NCBI RefSeq assembly: GCF_900302505.1 | Contig: NZ_OMOJ01000011.1 | Location: 1 to 64,000 of the forward strand | Direction: 5' to 3' | From: Pseudoprimorskyibacter insulae | GTDB lineage: Bacteria; Pseudomonadota; Alphaproteobacteria; Rhodobacterales; Rhodobacteraceae | Length of the DNA stretch: 64,000 nucleotides | Shown here: positions 1 to 7,914 of the stretch, piece by piece | How the letters are laid out: the number at the start of each line of letters is the position of its first letter | Numbering within the stretch: position 1 is the first letter of the stretch | Made by a program: the position numbers and the translations under genes | Notes under the pieces: generated by a model | What the model was told of the DNA's origin: nothing | Databases searched by the model: none | What the model saw: only the letters and a program-made list of their open reading frames with translations

Positions 1-280
1 TGGCGGTCTGGTCGCCGCGGGTCTCAAGGTGGCGGTCCACACAGTTGGCCGCAACGTTCAGCGTGCCATCGGCAAACCAGTTGATCTTGACCTGACCAAG
101 CGTGAAATCAACGTCCTTGACCTGCGTGTACGGCTTGATCCAGTCAATCCGCTTGCCTTGCTCGCCCCAGAACGCCGCAGGATCCGCAATCGAAGACGCA
201 TACATCGCGTCATACGTCGCGGCATCTATCAACGCATGCGATACCGTCTCGGGCGAGGGGGGGTAAGTATTTTCTGACAT
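1..280 (-). CDS. acs: Acetyl-CoA synthetase, N-terminal part (cut by window edge)
   Basis: The first 93 codons of an acetyl-CoA synthetase are visible, read leftwards off the window. The enzyme makes acetyl-CoA from acetate, ATP and CoA through acetyl-AMP in the cytosol. The protein begins MSENTYPPSPETVSHALIDA and carries the typical N-terminal block AFWGEQGKRIDWIKP (residues 36-50) and NVAANCVDRHL further on, which lie before the AMP-binding domain in this family. The start is the ATG at 280. It is the gene after livF in the same direction, separated by 86 bases with a strong hairpin, so it may be the last gene of the transporter operon or have partly independent expression. The catalytic domains cannot be seen. 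Confidence 0.93.
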   Translation of the reverse strand, partial: MSENTYPPSPETVSHALIDAATYDAMYASSIADPAAFWGEQGKRIDWIKPYTQVKDVDFTLGQVKINWFADGTLNVAANCVDRHLETRGDQTA

Positions 281-312
281 AACTGTTCCTTGCATGGCTC
301 GGAATGGAACTT

Positions 313-360
313 GCCCCGCCCAACGCCTATTCGCAATCGAACAAAGGTATTGGGCGGGGC
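313..360 (-). terminator. Hairpin between livF and acs
   Basis: GCCCCGCCCAA at 313-323 pairs perfectly with TTGGGCGGGGC at 350-360 (11 bp), enclosing a 26-base loop. No long T run follows on the leftward strand, so it may act as a partial terminator or as an mRNA stabiliser between livF and acs rather than a full stop. Confidence 0.5.
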
Positions 361-366
361 GGGTTT

Positions 367-1122
367 TCAGATCGCCAGATATTCGGCGCGCAGCTGTTCG
401 TTTTCAAGCACTTCAGCAGCCGATCCGTCAAACACGATCGATCCGGTGTCCAAAATCACCGCACGGTCAGCCAATTGCAGGGCGCGGACGGCGTTTTGTT
501 CAACAATAATCGTGGTCATACCCTGCTCTTTGATGTGGCGAAGGGTCTTTTCAATCTCGTCCACGATCACCGGGGCCAGACCTTCGTAAGGTTCGTCCAG
601 CAGCAGCACCTTGATGTCACGGGCCAGGGCGCGCGCGATGGCCAGCATCTGCTGTTCGCCGCCCGACAGGGTCACGCCTTCCTGCTTGCGGCGTTCGCCC
701 AGACGCGGGAACAGTTCATACAGGCGATCCAGCGACCAGCCGATCGGCGGGGCGATCTGGGCCAGTTCAAGGTTCTCCTCAACCGTCAGGCCGGGGATGA
801 TGCGGCGATCTTCGGGCACGAGGCCCAGACCGGCAGCAGCCGCCTGATGCGAGGCCATTTTGTGCAGCGGCTGGTGATCCAGCCAAATTTCCCCACGGCT
901 GACCTGCGGGTTGTCCAGACGTGCGATGGACCGCAGCGTCGTGGTTTTGCCTGCACCGTTCCGGCCCAGCAGGGCAAGGATTTCGCCTTCGTGTACGTTG
1001 AAGGAAATCCCCTGCACGATGTAGCTTTCACCGTAGTAGGAGTGCATGTCCCAAACGGAGAGGAACGCGGGGGCGGTTTCGGCCTGGTTGGCGTTCTTCG
1101 AAAAATCGGGTCTGACGTTCAT
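367..1122 (-). CDS. ABC transporter ATP-binding protein, LivF type
   Basis: This is one of two cytoplasmic ATPases of an importer of the branched-chain amino acid (HAAT) class. The 251-residue protein has Walker A LLGRNGAGKTTT (about residue 51), signature LSGGEQQMLAIARAL and Walker B LLLDEPYEGLAP, as in LivF. It lies 12 bases after livG in a five-gene leftward run: binding protein, livH, livM, livG, livF. Acetyl-CoA synthetase follows, and a short-chain acyl-CoA type regulator is divergent from the run, so the substrate may be a carboxylate rather than an amino acid. The family call is secure; the substrate is inferred. Confidence 0.93.
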   Translation of the reverse strand: MNVRPDFSKNANQAETAPAFLSVWDMHSYYGESYIVQGISFNVHEGEILALLGRNGAGKTTTLRSIARLDNPQVSRGEIWLDHQPLHKMASHQAAAAGLGLVPEDRRIIPGLTVEENLELAQIAPPIGWSLDRLYELFPRLGERRKQEGVTLSGGEQQMLAIARALARDIKVLLLDEPYEGLAPVIVDEIEKTLRHIKEQGMTTIIVEQNAVRALQLADRAVILDTGSIVFDGSAAEVLENEQLRAEYLAI

Positions 1123-1134
1123 GTCTGCGTCTCC

Positions 1135-1890
1135 TTAATGGGCTTCGCCAAGGTAGGCTTCACGGACTTTCGGATGGCCCTTGATGTTCTGCGGGTCATC
1201 TTCAACCAGAGGCGTGCCCTGCGCCAAAACAGTAATCCGATCTGCAAGGCTGAACACCACGTGCATGTCGTGTTCGATGATCGCGATGGTGATATCACGT
1301 TCTTCCTTGATCTGTTTCAGCAGGTCGATGGTGTTGTTGGTATCGGCGCGGGCCATACCAGCGGTCGGTTCGTCCAGCAGAAGCAGTTTGGGGTTCTGGA
1401 TCAGGCACATGGCCATCTCAAGGCGACGCTTGTCGCCGCGGGACATCGCCGCCGAGTGCATGCCGCGCTTGTCGATCATATTCACGTCGATCAACATTTG
1501 CTCGGCCTGCTCGACCATCTCTTTTTCGTTCATCATGTTTTCGATGGCATGCATACGGAACGAGCCGTCGCGGGCTGCGAAACATGGGATCATCATGTTT
1601 TCCATGACGGTCAGATCACCGAAGATCTCTGGCGTCTGGAACACGCGGGAAATGCCCATCTGGTTGATTTCATAGGGCGTGCGGCCCAGCACCGACTGGC
1701 CGTCAAACATAACCGAACCGGAGTCCGGGATCAGTTTGCCGACGAGGCAGTTCAGCAGGGTCGATTTCCCGGCCCCGTTGGGGCCGATGATCGCGTGCAC
1801 GGTGTTTTCACGAACGCTCAGGTTCACGTCGGACAGGGCTTTCAGGCCACCGAAACGTTTGCCTACGTCTTTGACTTCAAGAATTCCCAT
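1135..1890 (-). CDS. ABC transporter ATP-binding protein, LivG type
   Basis: The second ATPase of the HAAT-type importer has 251 residues. Walker A is [18 protein letters not shown] and Walker B is LLLLDEPTAGMA. The signature loop reads MSRGDKRRLEMAM, where LivG proteins more often have SGGE or SYGQ-like forms; Gly and the following helix are kept, so it should still work as an ATPase. A LivG-type long insertion (residues about 85-130, including MMIPCFAARDGSF) precedes the signature. It starts 13 bases after livM and is followed by livF, indicating one transcript. Substrate specificity cannot be read from this subunit. Confidence 0.92.
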   Translation of the reverse strand: MGILEVKDVGKRFGGLKALSDVNLSVRENTVHAIIGPNGAGKSTLLNCLVGKLIPDSGSVMFDGQSVLGRTPYEINQMGISRVFQTPEIFGDLTVMENMMIPCFAARDGSFRMHAIENMMNEKEMVEQAEQMLIDVNMIDKRGMHSAAMSRGDKRRLEMAMCLIQNPKLLLLDEPTAGMARADTNNTIDLLKQIKEERDITIAIIEHDMHVVFSLADRITVLAQGTPLVEDDPQNIKGHPKVREAYLGEAH

Positions 1891-1903
1891 CTGTCAGGTC
1901 TCC

Positions 1904-3103
1904 TTATTCTGCAGGCTCGGTCGAGGCCGATTTGTTGTCATCCGCCTTCTTGCCACGGAAGGCTTTGGCGATGCGCTGTCCGCCTTCAACCAGACCGCCG
2001 GGCAGGAAGATCACAACCAGCATGAAGATGATGCCAAGGGTCAGGTGCCAGCCTTTGCCGACGAAGGGGTGGATGATTGTCACTACCAAATCTTCCAGAC
2101 CGTCGGGCATAAAGCTGAACCAGCCGTGTAGGACGTTGTCGTTGATCTTCGAGAAGATATTCTCAAAGTACTTGATCATACCTGCGCCCAGAACTGGACC
2201 GATCAGGGTGCCTGCGCCGCCAAGGATGGTCATCAGTACCACCTCGCCCGAAGCGGTCCACTGCATACGCTCAGCGCCTGCAAGCGGGTCCATCGAGGCC
2301 AGAAGGCCGCCAGCGAGGCCCGCATACATGCCCGAGATCACGAAGGCCGCCAAGGTGTAGGGCTTGGGGTTCAGACCGGTGTAGTTCATCCGGGTCTGGT
2401 TCGATTTGATCGCGCGCAGCATCATGCCAAAGGGCGAACGGAAGATGCGGATGGCCAAGTAGAATGCCAGTAGCATCGCGATCGCACAGACGTAGTAGCC
2501 AACCGAGAAGGTAAAGCTCCAGGGGCCGACGACCATGTCAAAGGACGACCGCATTTCTGCGCCAAACAGGTTGGTCACCGGGATCGACCCGTCAGCAGTG
2601 GCGCTTTGGCCCAGAACGCGGGGGTCTTCCAGCGTCAGCTGAAGGCCGGTTTCACCATTGGTCAGCGGAGTCAGCACCGAATAGGCCAGAGCGAAGGACA
2701 TCTGCGCGAAGGCCAGCGTCAGGATCGAGAAGTAAATCCCGGTCCGGCGCAGCGATATGTAGCCGATGACAACCGCGAAGATGCCAGAGATCAGGACCGA
2801 CAGGATGATCGCCGGAATGATGTTCATGCTGAGCAGTTTGAACATCCAAACCGCCGAGTAGGAGCCAATCCCGAGGAAGGCGGCGTGACCGAAGGACAGG
2901 TAGCCGGTCAGACCAAACAGGATGTTAAAGCCGATGGCGAAAATCCCGAAGATCACAAAGCGCTGCATCAGGTCGGGATAGCCCGCATTGAACTGCGCCA
3001 GACCCGAATTGGTCGGGAAGGGGTTAAGGATGAAGGGGGCTGCCAGCGTCAGGATGGCCACCAGCGCCAGCAGGGATGTGTCTTTTTTATCCAGTCCGAA
3101 CAT
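1904..3103 (-). CDS. ABC transporter permease, LivM type
   Basis: This 399-residue inner-membrane permease is of the LivM family. It shows several long hydrophobic segments from residue 10 onward, the family block [20 protein letters not shown] and a late [14 protein letters not shown] loop that contacts the ATPases. The charged tail ([16 protein letters not shown]) is cytoplasmic by the positive-inside rule. It sits between livH (6 bases upstream) and livG (13 bases downstream). It is somewhat longer than typical LivM because of an extended loop between the middle helices (about residues 150-200) and near the end (about 305-345). Confidence 0.92.
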   Translation of the reverse strand: MFGLDKKDTSLLALVAILTLAAPFILNPFPTNSGLAQFNAGYPDLMQRFVIFGIFAIGFNILFGLTGYLSFGHAAFLGIGSYSAVWMFKLLSMNIIPAIILSVLISGIFAVVIGYISLRRTGIYFSILTLAFAQMSFALAYSVLTPLTNGETGLQLTLEDPRVLGQSATADGSIPVTNLFGAEMRSSFDMVVGPWSFTFSVGYYVCAIAMLLAFYLAIRIFRSPFGMMLRAIKSNQTRMNYTGLNPKPYTLAAFVISGMYAGLAGGLLASMDPLAGAERMQWTASGEVVLMTILGGAGTLIGPVLGAGMIKYFENIFSKINDNVLHGWFSFMPDGLEDLVVTIIHPFVGKGWHLTLGIIFMLVVIFLPGGLVEGGQRIAKAFRGKKADDNKSASTEPAE

Positions 3104-3109
3104 GTCTGG

Positions 3110-4117
3110 TTACTCCATCACGCCTTTGCGACCCATCAGACCACGCGGACGGGTCAGAAGGATGACGATGGCGACAAGGTAGATGATGATCTGGTTGATG
3201 CCGGGGATCAGGGTGATGACTTCTTTCATCGAGGCAAAGCTTTCCAGAATGCCCAGCAGGAACCCTGCCAGAACAGCGCCCGGAAGTGAGCCCATGCCGC
3301 CGACAACCACCACGACGAAGCTAAGAACCAAGAAGTCCATGCCCATGTGATAGTTTGGCGCGTTGATCGGGCCGTACATCACGCCCGCCAGACCGGCGAC
3401 CGATGCGGCCAGGCCGAACATCAGGGTAAAGCGTTTGTCGATGTCGATGCCCAACAGACCAACGGTTTCGCGGTCGGCCATCCCGGCGCGAACAACCATC
3501 CCGAAGGTGGTGAACTGCAAGAAGGCAAAGACGGCGCCGATGATCGCGATGGCAAAGAAGAAGTACACGATCCGCCAAACCGGATAGACGATGCCTTCGG
3601 CCAGTTGCGCAACGCCGGACAGGGCCTCGGGCGCGGGGGTCTGGATCGGGTTGGCACCGTAGTAATACTTGATGATTTCCTGAAGCACGATCGCCAGACC
3701 GAAAGTCACAAGGATCTGGTCGGCGTGGGGGCGCTTGTAGAAATGCTTGATCAGGCCGCGTTCCATCGAAAAGCCGATCGCCAGCATCACGGGAATTGCG
3801 AATATGATGGCCAATGGGACCGACCATTCAATGATCGCCCCGCCTGTTTCCGGGCCGAACCATGATTCGACGTAAGGGGTCTTGACCTTCAGCGGGTTGC
3901 CGAGGAAGTCGGTCTTGCTTGGATCGACTGTCTCGTATGAAAGGTTGAGGATGCGCTGTAGCGTGACCGAGCAGAACGCCCCGATCATGAACAGTGCGCC
4001 GTGAGCGAAGTTCACCACGCCGAGCGTGCCGAAAATCAGTGTAAGCCCCAGCGCGATCAGCGCGTAGGCCGAGCCTTTGTCCAGCCCGTTTAGAGTTTGC
4101 AGAAGGAATGCGTCCAT
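3110..4117 (-). CDS. ABC transporter permease, LivH type
   Basis: This 335-residue inner-membrane permease starts MDAFLLQTLNGLDKGSAYAL and contains the LivH hallmarks GLTLIFGTLGVVNFAHGALF and VVVVGGMGSLPGAVLAG. I chose the ATG at 4117 because GTGGGG lies just before it; the ATG at 4129 lacks a good ribosome site. It has a larger than usual extracytoplasmic loop (about residues 45-75) after the second helix. It follows the binding-protein gene across a 156-base gap with two hairpins, which may set a high binding-protein to permease ratio. Confidence 0.9.
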   Translation of the reverse strand: MDAFLLQTLNGLDKGSAYALIALGLTLIFGTLGVVNFAHGALFMIGAFCSVTLQRILNLSYETVDPSKTDFLGNPLKVKTPYVESWFGPETGGAIIEWSVPLAIIFAIPVMLAIGFSMERGLIKHFYKRPHADQILVTFGLAIVLQEIIKYYYGANPIQTPAPEALSGVAQLAEGIVYPVWRIVYFFFAIAIIGAVFAFLQFTTFGMVVRAGMADRETVGLLGIDIDKRFTLMFGLAASVAGLAGVMYGPINAPNYHMGMDFLVLSFVVVVVGGMGSLPGAVLAGFLLGILESFASMKEVITLIPGINQIIIYLVAIVILLTRPRGLMGRKGVME

Positions 4118-4150
4118 TGACCCCACCATCGGGTTAAGTGTGGAGAGCGC

Positions 4151-4169
4151 CCTCTGGCGGAGCCAGAGG
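4151..4169 (-). terminator. Short hairpin before livH
   Basis: CCTCTGGC at 4151-4158 and GCCAGAGG at 4162-4169 form a perfect 8-bp stem with a 3-base loop in the leader between the binding-protein gene and livH. It is probably an mRNA stability or attenuation element. Confidence 0.45.
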
Positions 4170-4243
4170 ACGGGGTGCGTTATTGCCGATGTTTCTTAAT
4201 TTAAGTGGCTGATGTTATTTGAAATCAGCCTGAAACGGGCAAT

Positions 4244-4267
4244 GGGGTGCGTGATGGCACGCACCCC
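4244..4267 (-). terminator. Strong hairpin directly after the binding-protein gene
   Basis: GGGGTGCGTG at 4244-4253 and CACGCACCCC at 4258-4267 form a perfect 10-bp stem with a 4-base loop, 7 bases after the stop codon of the binding-protein gene. There is no T tract. Such structures in ABC operons commonly protect the binding-protein mRNA or cause partial termination. Confidence 0.55.
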
Positions 4268-4273
4268 AGCTTT

Positions 4274-5638
4274 TTATGCGCCCGGGTTACAGGTACCCAG
4301 TGCACCGCCCGCGAACATCGGGTGATCAGGTGCATAGGTAACTTGCTCAACCGGCGTCGCTTCGACGATTTCGACCAGCTCGAACTCGTTGCCCGGGTTC
4401 TCTGCGCCGCGCACAACCAGAACGTCTTTGAAGCACTGGTGGTCATCTGCACGGTACAGGGTCGGACCGTTGCCCAGACCGTCGAATTCGAAGCCTTCCA
4501 GGGCTTCTGCAACGGCGCAGGGGTTGAACGAACCGGCACGGGTCACGGCATCTGCGTACAGCAGGGTCTGAGCGTAGCAGGTCTGAGCGGCCTGGCTCGG
4601 CGGGAAGCCGTACTTTTCACCGAACGACTTAACAAACGCGTTGGTGCCGATGTAACGCGAGCCCATCTGGTTCTCGAGTTTCCAGTCCCAGTTCTGCGAG
4701 CCGACGATGCCCTTGATGTTCTGGCCAGCGCCTTTCGCCATCAGCTCCGAGTACAGCGGAACAACGATTTCGAAGTTCTTGCCGTTGACCTGCTTTTCAC
4801 GCAGACCGAACTGAACAGCGTTGGTGAGCGAGTTCACCATGTTTCCGCCGTAGTGGTTCAGAACCAGAACGTCTGCGCCCGAGTTCAGAACCGGCGCGAT
4901 GTACGACGAGAAGTCCGTCGAGGCCAGCGGGGTCAGAACGTTGTTGACAGTTTCCCAGCCCATGGCTTCGGTCGCTGCCTGGATCGACTCCTGCTGGGTC
5001 CAGCCCCAGGTGTAGTCGGCGGTCAGGTGATAGGCGCGACGGTCCGAACCGTACAGCTTGTTCAGCACCGGTGCCAGCGCAGCGGCCGACATGTAAGCGT
5101 TGAAGAAGTGACGGAAACCGTTGGCTTTCTTGTCCTTACCGGTGGTGTCGTTCGAGTGGGTCAGACCCGCCATGAAGATGATGCCGGCTTCTTGGCAGAG
5201 GCCCTGAACAGCAACAGCCACACCCGAGGACGAACCGCCCGAGATCATGATGGCGCCGTCTTTTTCGATCATCGACTTTGCCGAAGCGCGTGCCGCGTCC
5301 GACTTGGTCTGTGTATCACCGGTTACGAAATTGACTTTCTTGCCCAGAATGCCTGCACCGTTCAGCGCTTTCGACGAGAAGGTGTTCAGCATGCCGCCGT
5401 CGCCTTCGCCGTTCAGGTGCTGAACTGCCAGTTCAAAGGCGCGCAGTTCGTCAAGACCTTCTTCCGCGTACGGACCGGTCTGCGGAACGTTGAAGCCGAG
5501 CGTTACGGTATCGCCAGTCGGAGCGTTGGTGTAGCCACCATGGCTTGCGGCCGACAGATACGTCGGCAGAGCCAGACCGGCGCCAGCAACGGCACCCGTC
5601 TTGAGCACGCCACGGCGAGTCACATTGGTTTTGGACAT
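4274..5638 (-). CDS. Periplasmic substrate-binding protein of LivFGMH-type transporter (Tat signal)
   Basis: This 454-residue periplasmic receptor belongs to the type I (LivK-like) fold. It opens with MSKTNVTRRGVLKTGAVAGAG, an RR-containing Tat signal ending near the Ala-rich LSAAS, and continues with VTLGFNVPQTGPYAEEG. The start is the ATG at 5638, preceded by GGGAGGATTAT; a longer reading from 5869 would bury the signal peptide. A type I binding protein with a Tat signal is likely folded before export. It heads the transporter operon and is divergent from the ScfR-like regulator at 5854. Given the downstream acs, a short-chain carboxylate ligand is a reasonable inference, not shown by the sequence. 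Confidence 0.92.
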   Translation of the reverse strand: MSKTNVTRRGVLKTGAVAGAGLALPTYLSAASHGGYTNAPTGDTVTLGFNVPQTGPYAEEGLDELRAFELAVQHLNGEGDGGMLNTFSSKALNGAGILGKKVNFVTGDTQTKSDAARASAKSMIEKDGAIMISGGSSSGVAVAVQGLCQEAGIIFMAGLTHSNDTTGKDKKANGFRHFFNAYMSAAALAPVLNKLYGSDRRAYHLTADYTWGWTQQESIQAATEAMGWETVNNVLTPLASTDFSSYIAPVLNSGADVLVLNHYGGNMVNSLTNAVQFGLREKQVNGKNFEIVVPLYSELMAKGAGQNIKGIVGSQNWDWKLENQMGSRYIGTNAFVKSFGEKYGFPPSQAAQTCYAQTLLYADAVTRAGSFNPCAVAEALEGFEFDGLGNGPTLYRADDHQCFKDVLVVRGAENPGNEFELVEIVEATPVEQVTYAPDHPMFAGGALGTCNPGA

Positions 5639-5691
5639 ATAATCCTCCCATTTTACGAAAAGACTGCAGGCTCCTCTTCCCGCAATCATTG

Positions 5692-5704
5692 GCACCATTG
5701 GTGC
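5692..5704. promoter_or_regulatory. Palindrome in the divergent regulator/transporter region
   Basis: GCACCATTGGTGC is a perfect inverted repeat (6-bp arms, 1-base centre) 54 bases upstream of the binding-protein start. The rest of 5639-5853 is A/T-rich with TTTTGTAAAAAGC and GTGTAAAGAAATTT near the regulator start. It is a candidate operator for the divergent ScfR-like regulator or another factor; the assignment is inference. Confidence 0.4.
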
Positions 5705-5853
5705 AAAGTCATTATGAATGGGTAAGAAAACTTCGCAACAAGCACTTTCGATAAAACAATTTTTTTGTAAAAAGCTAAACAGTGACCTATGGTAATGTGT
5801 AAAGAAATTTTTAACGCGGTGCAGAAACGCGTTGAATTCGTGAGGATTTCCGC

Positions 5854-7155
5854 ATGTCGCGCGACACATTGACCGGCAGCCGGATCCGCGAAAGGCGGGT
5901 CATGTTAGGGCTAAAGCAATCAGACCTTGCGCGAAGGGCTGATATATCAGCTTCGTACCTCAATCTGATCGAACACAATCGCCGTAGAATCGGGGGCAAG
6001 CTGCTTTTGGTCATTGCCGATGTGCTTGGGGTTGAACCGGCCACTTTGACCGAAGGCGCCGAGGCCACATTGATCGCCACGCTGCGCGAAGCGGCAGGGG
6101 ATGCGCCCAAAACCACCGCTGAATTGGATCGCCTGGACGAATTCGCCGGGCGTTTTCCGGGCTGGGCCGGGCTGCTGGCGGAAAACCGGTCGCGCGTCAC
6201 CGCGCTTGAACGCACGGTTTCCGCACTCAACGACCGTCTGACCCATGATCCACATTTGGCCGAAGCGCTGCATGAGGTTCTGACAACTGTGACGGCCATC
6301 CGTTCCACCGCGTCCATTTTGGCCGAGCCGGGCGAAATCGAGATCGAATGGCAGCAGCGCTTTCATCGCAACATCAACGAAGATGCCGCCCGTCTTGCAG
6401 ATACCAGTCGTGCCTTGGCCCAGTATCTTGACCGGGTTGACGATGACACAACCGACGTCGGCTCACCTCAGGATGAGCTTGATGCCGTATTGGCGCGGCA
6501 TGGGTTCTACTTTCCTGAGCTGGAGGCAGGCACCGCACCGGCGGATTTTCTGGGCGAGGTTGGGGCCGGGCTGTCGCGGATCGCAAGTTATCTGTTGGCC
6601 GCTGTGCTTGAGCGCTTTGCGGCTGACGCCAAAGCGGTGCCTTCGGACACTCTGTTGCAAGAGGTTAAGGAGGTTGGGCCTGATCCATTCGCCATTGCCC
6701 TGCGGCTGGGCCTGTCGCCTGCGCAGATCATGCGCCGTATCGGGGCGCTGGCGAAACAGGCGGGGCTGGCAGATGTCGGCGTGGCCATTTGCGATGCCTC
6801 GGGCAGCCTGACGTTTCGTCAACCGTCCAACGACCTGCAATTTCCCCGCTTTGGCGCGGCCTGCACCATGCTGCCGCTCTATCAGGCTCTGTCGCAGCCG
6901 GTCATGCCAATTGTCACCGTGGTGGAGCTTCCGGGTGCCAACCCTACGCGATTGTTGACCTATTCCTATGCGGAACCTGTTCGCGCAAACCGTGCGGATC
7001 AACCGCGTTTACTTGAGGCAACGATGCTGGCAGTTCCGGTGCCCGCGGGTCGAAGTTTTGCGCCGCCTGTGGGTGTTGGTGTCAGTTGCGGAATCTGTTC
7101 GCGCGATGTCTGCCCCGGACGGCGGGAACCTTCGATTCTAAGTGAGGGATTCTGA
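5854..7155 (+). CDS. Transcriptional regulator, XRE helix-turn-helix, short-chain fatty acyl-CoA regulator (ScfR/RamB) family
   Basis: This 433-residue cytoplasmic regulator has an N-terminal XRE helix-turn-helix (residues about 8-62; LKQSDLARRADISASYLNLIE) and a long C-terminal region ending in CGICSRDVCPGRREPS (412-427), the Cys motif typical of the ScfR/RamB group (DUF2083). Members of this group control acetate, propionate and glyoxylate-cycle genes in response to short-chain acyl-CoA. It is divergent from the ABC transporter and acs operon, which it probably controls. The start ATG at 5854 has a GAGG ribosome site. The ligand is inferred from family and context. Confidence 0.88.
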   Translation: MSRDTLTGSRIRERRVMLGLKQSDLARRADISASYLNLIEHNRRRIGGKLLLVIADVLGVEPATLTEGAEATLIATLREAAGDAPKTTAELDRLDEFAGRFPGWAGLLAENRSRVTALERTVSALNDRLTHDPHLAEALHEVLTTVTAIRSTASILAEPGEIEIEWQQRFHRNINEDAARLADTSRALAQYLDRVDDDTTDVGSPQDELDAVLARHGFYFPELEAGTAPADFLGEVGAGLSRIASYLLAAVLERFAADAKAVPSDTLLQEVKEVGPDPFAIALRLGLSPAQIMRRIGALAKQAGLADVGVAICDASGSLTFRQPSNDLQFPRFGAACTMLPLYQALSQPVMPIVTVVELPGANPTRLLTYSYAEPVRANRADQPRLLEATMLAVPVPAGRSFAPPVGVGVSCGICSRDVCPGRREPSILSEGF

Positions 7156-7258
7156 TACAGGTTTTGACTCGGGTCCTTGGAATGGCGATAACTACGATTA
7201 AAGTGCTACAAAAAGCACGACAAAGAGTGACGCAACCATTTTGGGGGGGAGACCAAAT

Positions 7259-7627
7259 ATGGGGAAGACGGTCCTGTTGATCGAGGATGAACCCAACATC
7301 ATAGAAGCCATTAGTTTTATCCTCAGCCGGGACGGGTGGACCGTTGACACGCATTCCAACGGGCATGATGCGGTGGAGGTCGTAATGGGGAGGCGGCCTG
7401 ACGTGTTGATCCTTGACGTGATGCTGCCGGGCAAAAGCGGCTATGAAATCCTGTCCGAACTGCGTGGCAGCCTATCGCCCAAGGATTTGCCGGTGTTGAT
7501 GTTGACCGCGCGCGGCCAATCCAAAGACCGCGAATTGGCTGAACGGTCTGGCGTCAATCGCTTCATGACCAAGCCCTTTGCCAATGCCGAAGTGCTGGAG
7601 GCCGTCCGCTCGTTGGTGGTGGCATGA
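7259..7627 (+). CDS. Single-domain response regulator
   Basis: This 122-residue receiver domain has no output domain. The phosphoacceptor Asp is D53 (ILDVMLPG), with the acidic pair in LIEDEP near the N-terminus, T83 in MLTARG and K105 in MTKPF. I chose the ATG at 7259, right after the purine-rich TTGGGGGGGAGACC; the upstream in-frame TTG at 7241 lies inside that ribosome site. It overlaps the next gene by 4 bases and precedes a symporter-fused histidine kinase, so it is the probable partner. Without a DNA-binding domain it would act by protein contact or phosphotransfer, unlike CrbR, which has one. Confidence 0.9.
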   Translation: MGKTVLLIEDEPNIIEAISFILSRDGWTVDTHSNGHDAVEVVMGRRPDVLILDVMLPGKSGYEILSELRGSLSPKDLPVLMLTARGQSKDRELAERSGVNRFMTKPFANAEVLEAVRSLVVA

Positions 7628-7914
7628 ACGACGGGCCGCGGTTTGGCATCGGGCGCGGCCCATTGTTTGTTGAACGGCAAACCTATCGCCGCCGCCGGTT
7701 GATGGACGCGGCCCGTGTTGTGCCGGTCGTCGGCCTGTTTTTGTGGAGCATTCCCCTGCTTTGGAGCAAACTGCCTGAGGCTGCGGTGCCGACATCGCGG
7801 GCGTTGCTATTTGTCTTTGGGGTTTGGGTTGCGCTGATTGCTGTGGCCTTTCTGATCTCGTTGCCGTTGCGCCCCGTCGATAAGCCCGAGGATCAACCGG
7901 GCCGCAATTCATGA
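7624..7914 (+). CDS. Small two-helix membrane protein of the kinase operon
   Basis: This 96-residue protein has a basic N-terminus (about 28 residues, RRRR cluster) and two hydrophobic segments, about 29-48 and 60-82. It is translationally coupled on both sides: its ATGA overlaps the response regulator stop and its own stop overlaps the start of the histidine kinase. The position suggests an accessory subunit of the symporter-type sensor, possibly a small subunit like those of some sodium/solute symporters. I recognise no named domain. Confidence 0.75.
   Translation: MNDGPRFGIGRGPLFVERQTYRRRRLMDAARVVPVVGLFLWSIPLLWSKLPEAAVPTSRALLFVFGVWVALIAVAFLISLPLRPVDKPEDQPGRNS

Noticed and set aside
304-2025. 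Long open frame (573 codons) on the plus strand opposite the livF and livG genes
   Set aside because: It is antisense to two clear ATPase genes with intact motifs, has no recognisable domain, and comes from the high third-position GC of the real genes.
367-5638. Naming the transporter as a branched-chain amino acid or urea importer
   Set aside because: Family membership is clear, but neighbours (acs and a short-chain acyl-CoA regulator) argue against a plain amino acid role, so no substrate was assigned.
4247-5725. Open frame (492 codons) opposite the transporter binding-protein gene
   Set aside because: The reverse strand encodes a complete Tat-signal binding protein; the antisense translation has no domain or ribosome site.
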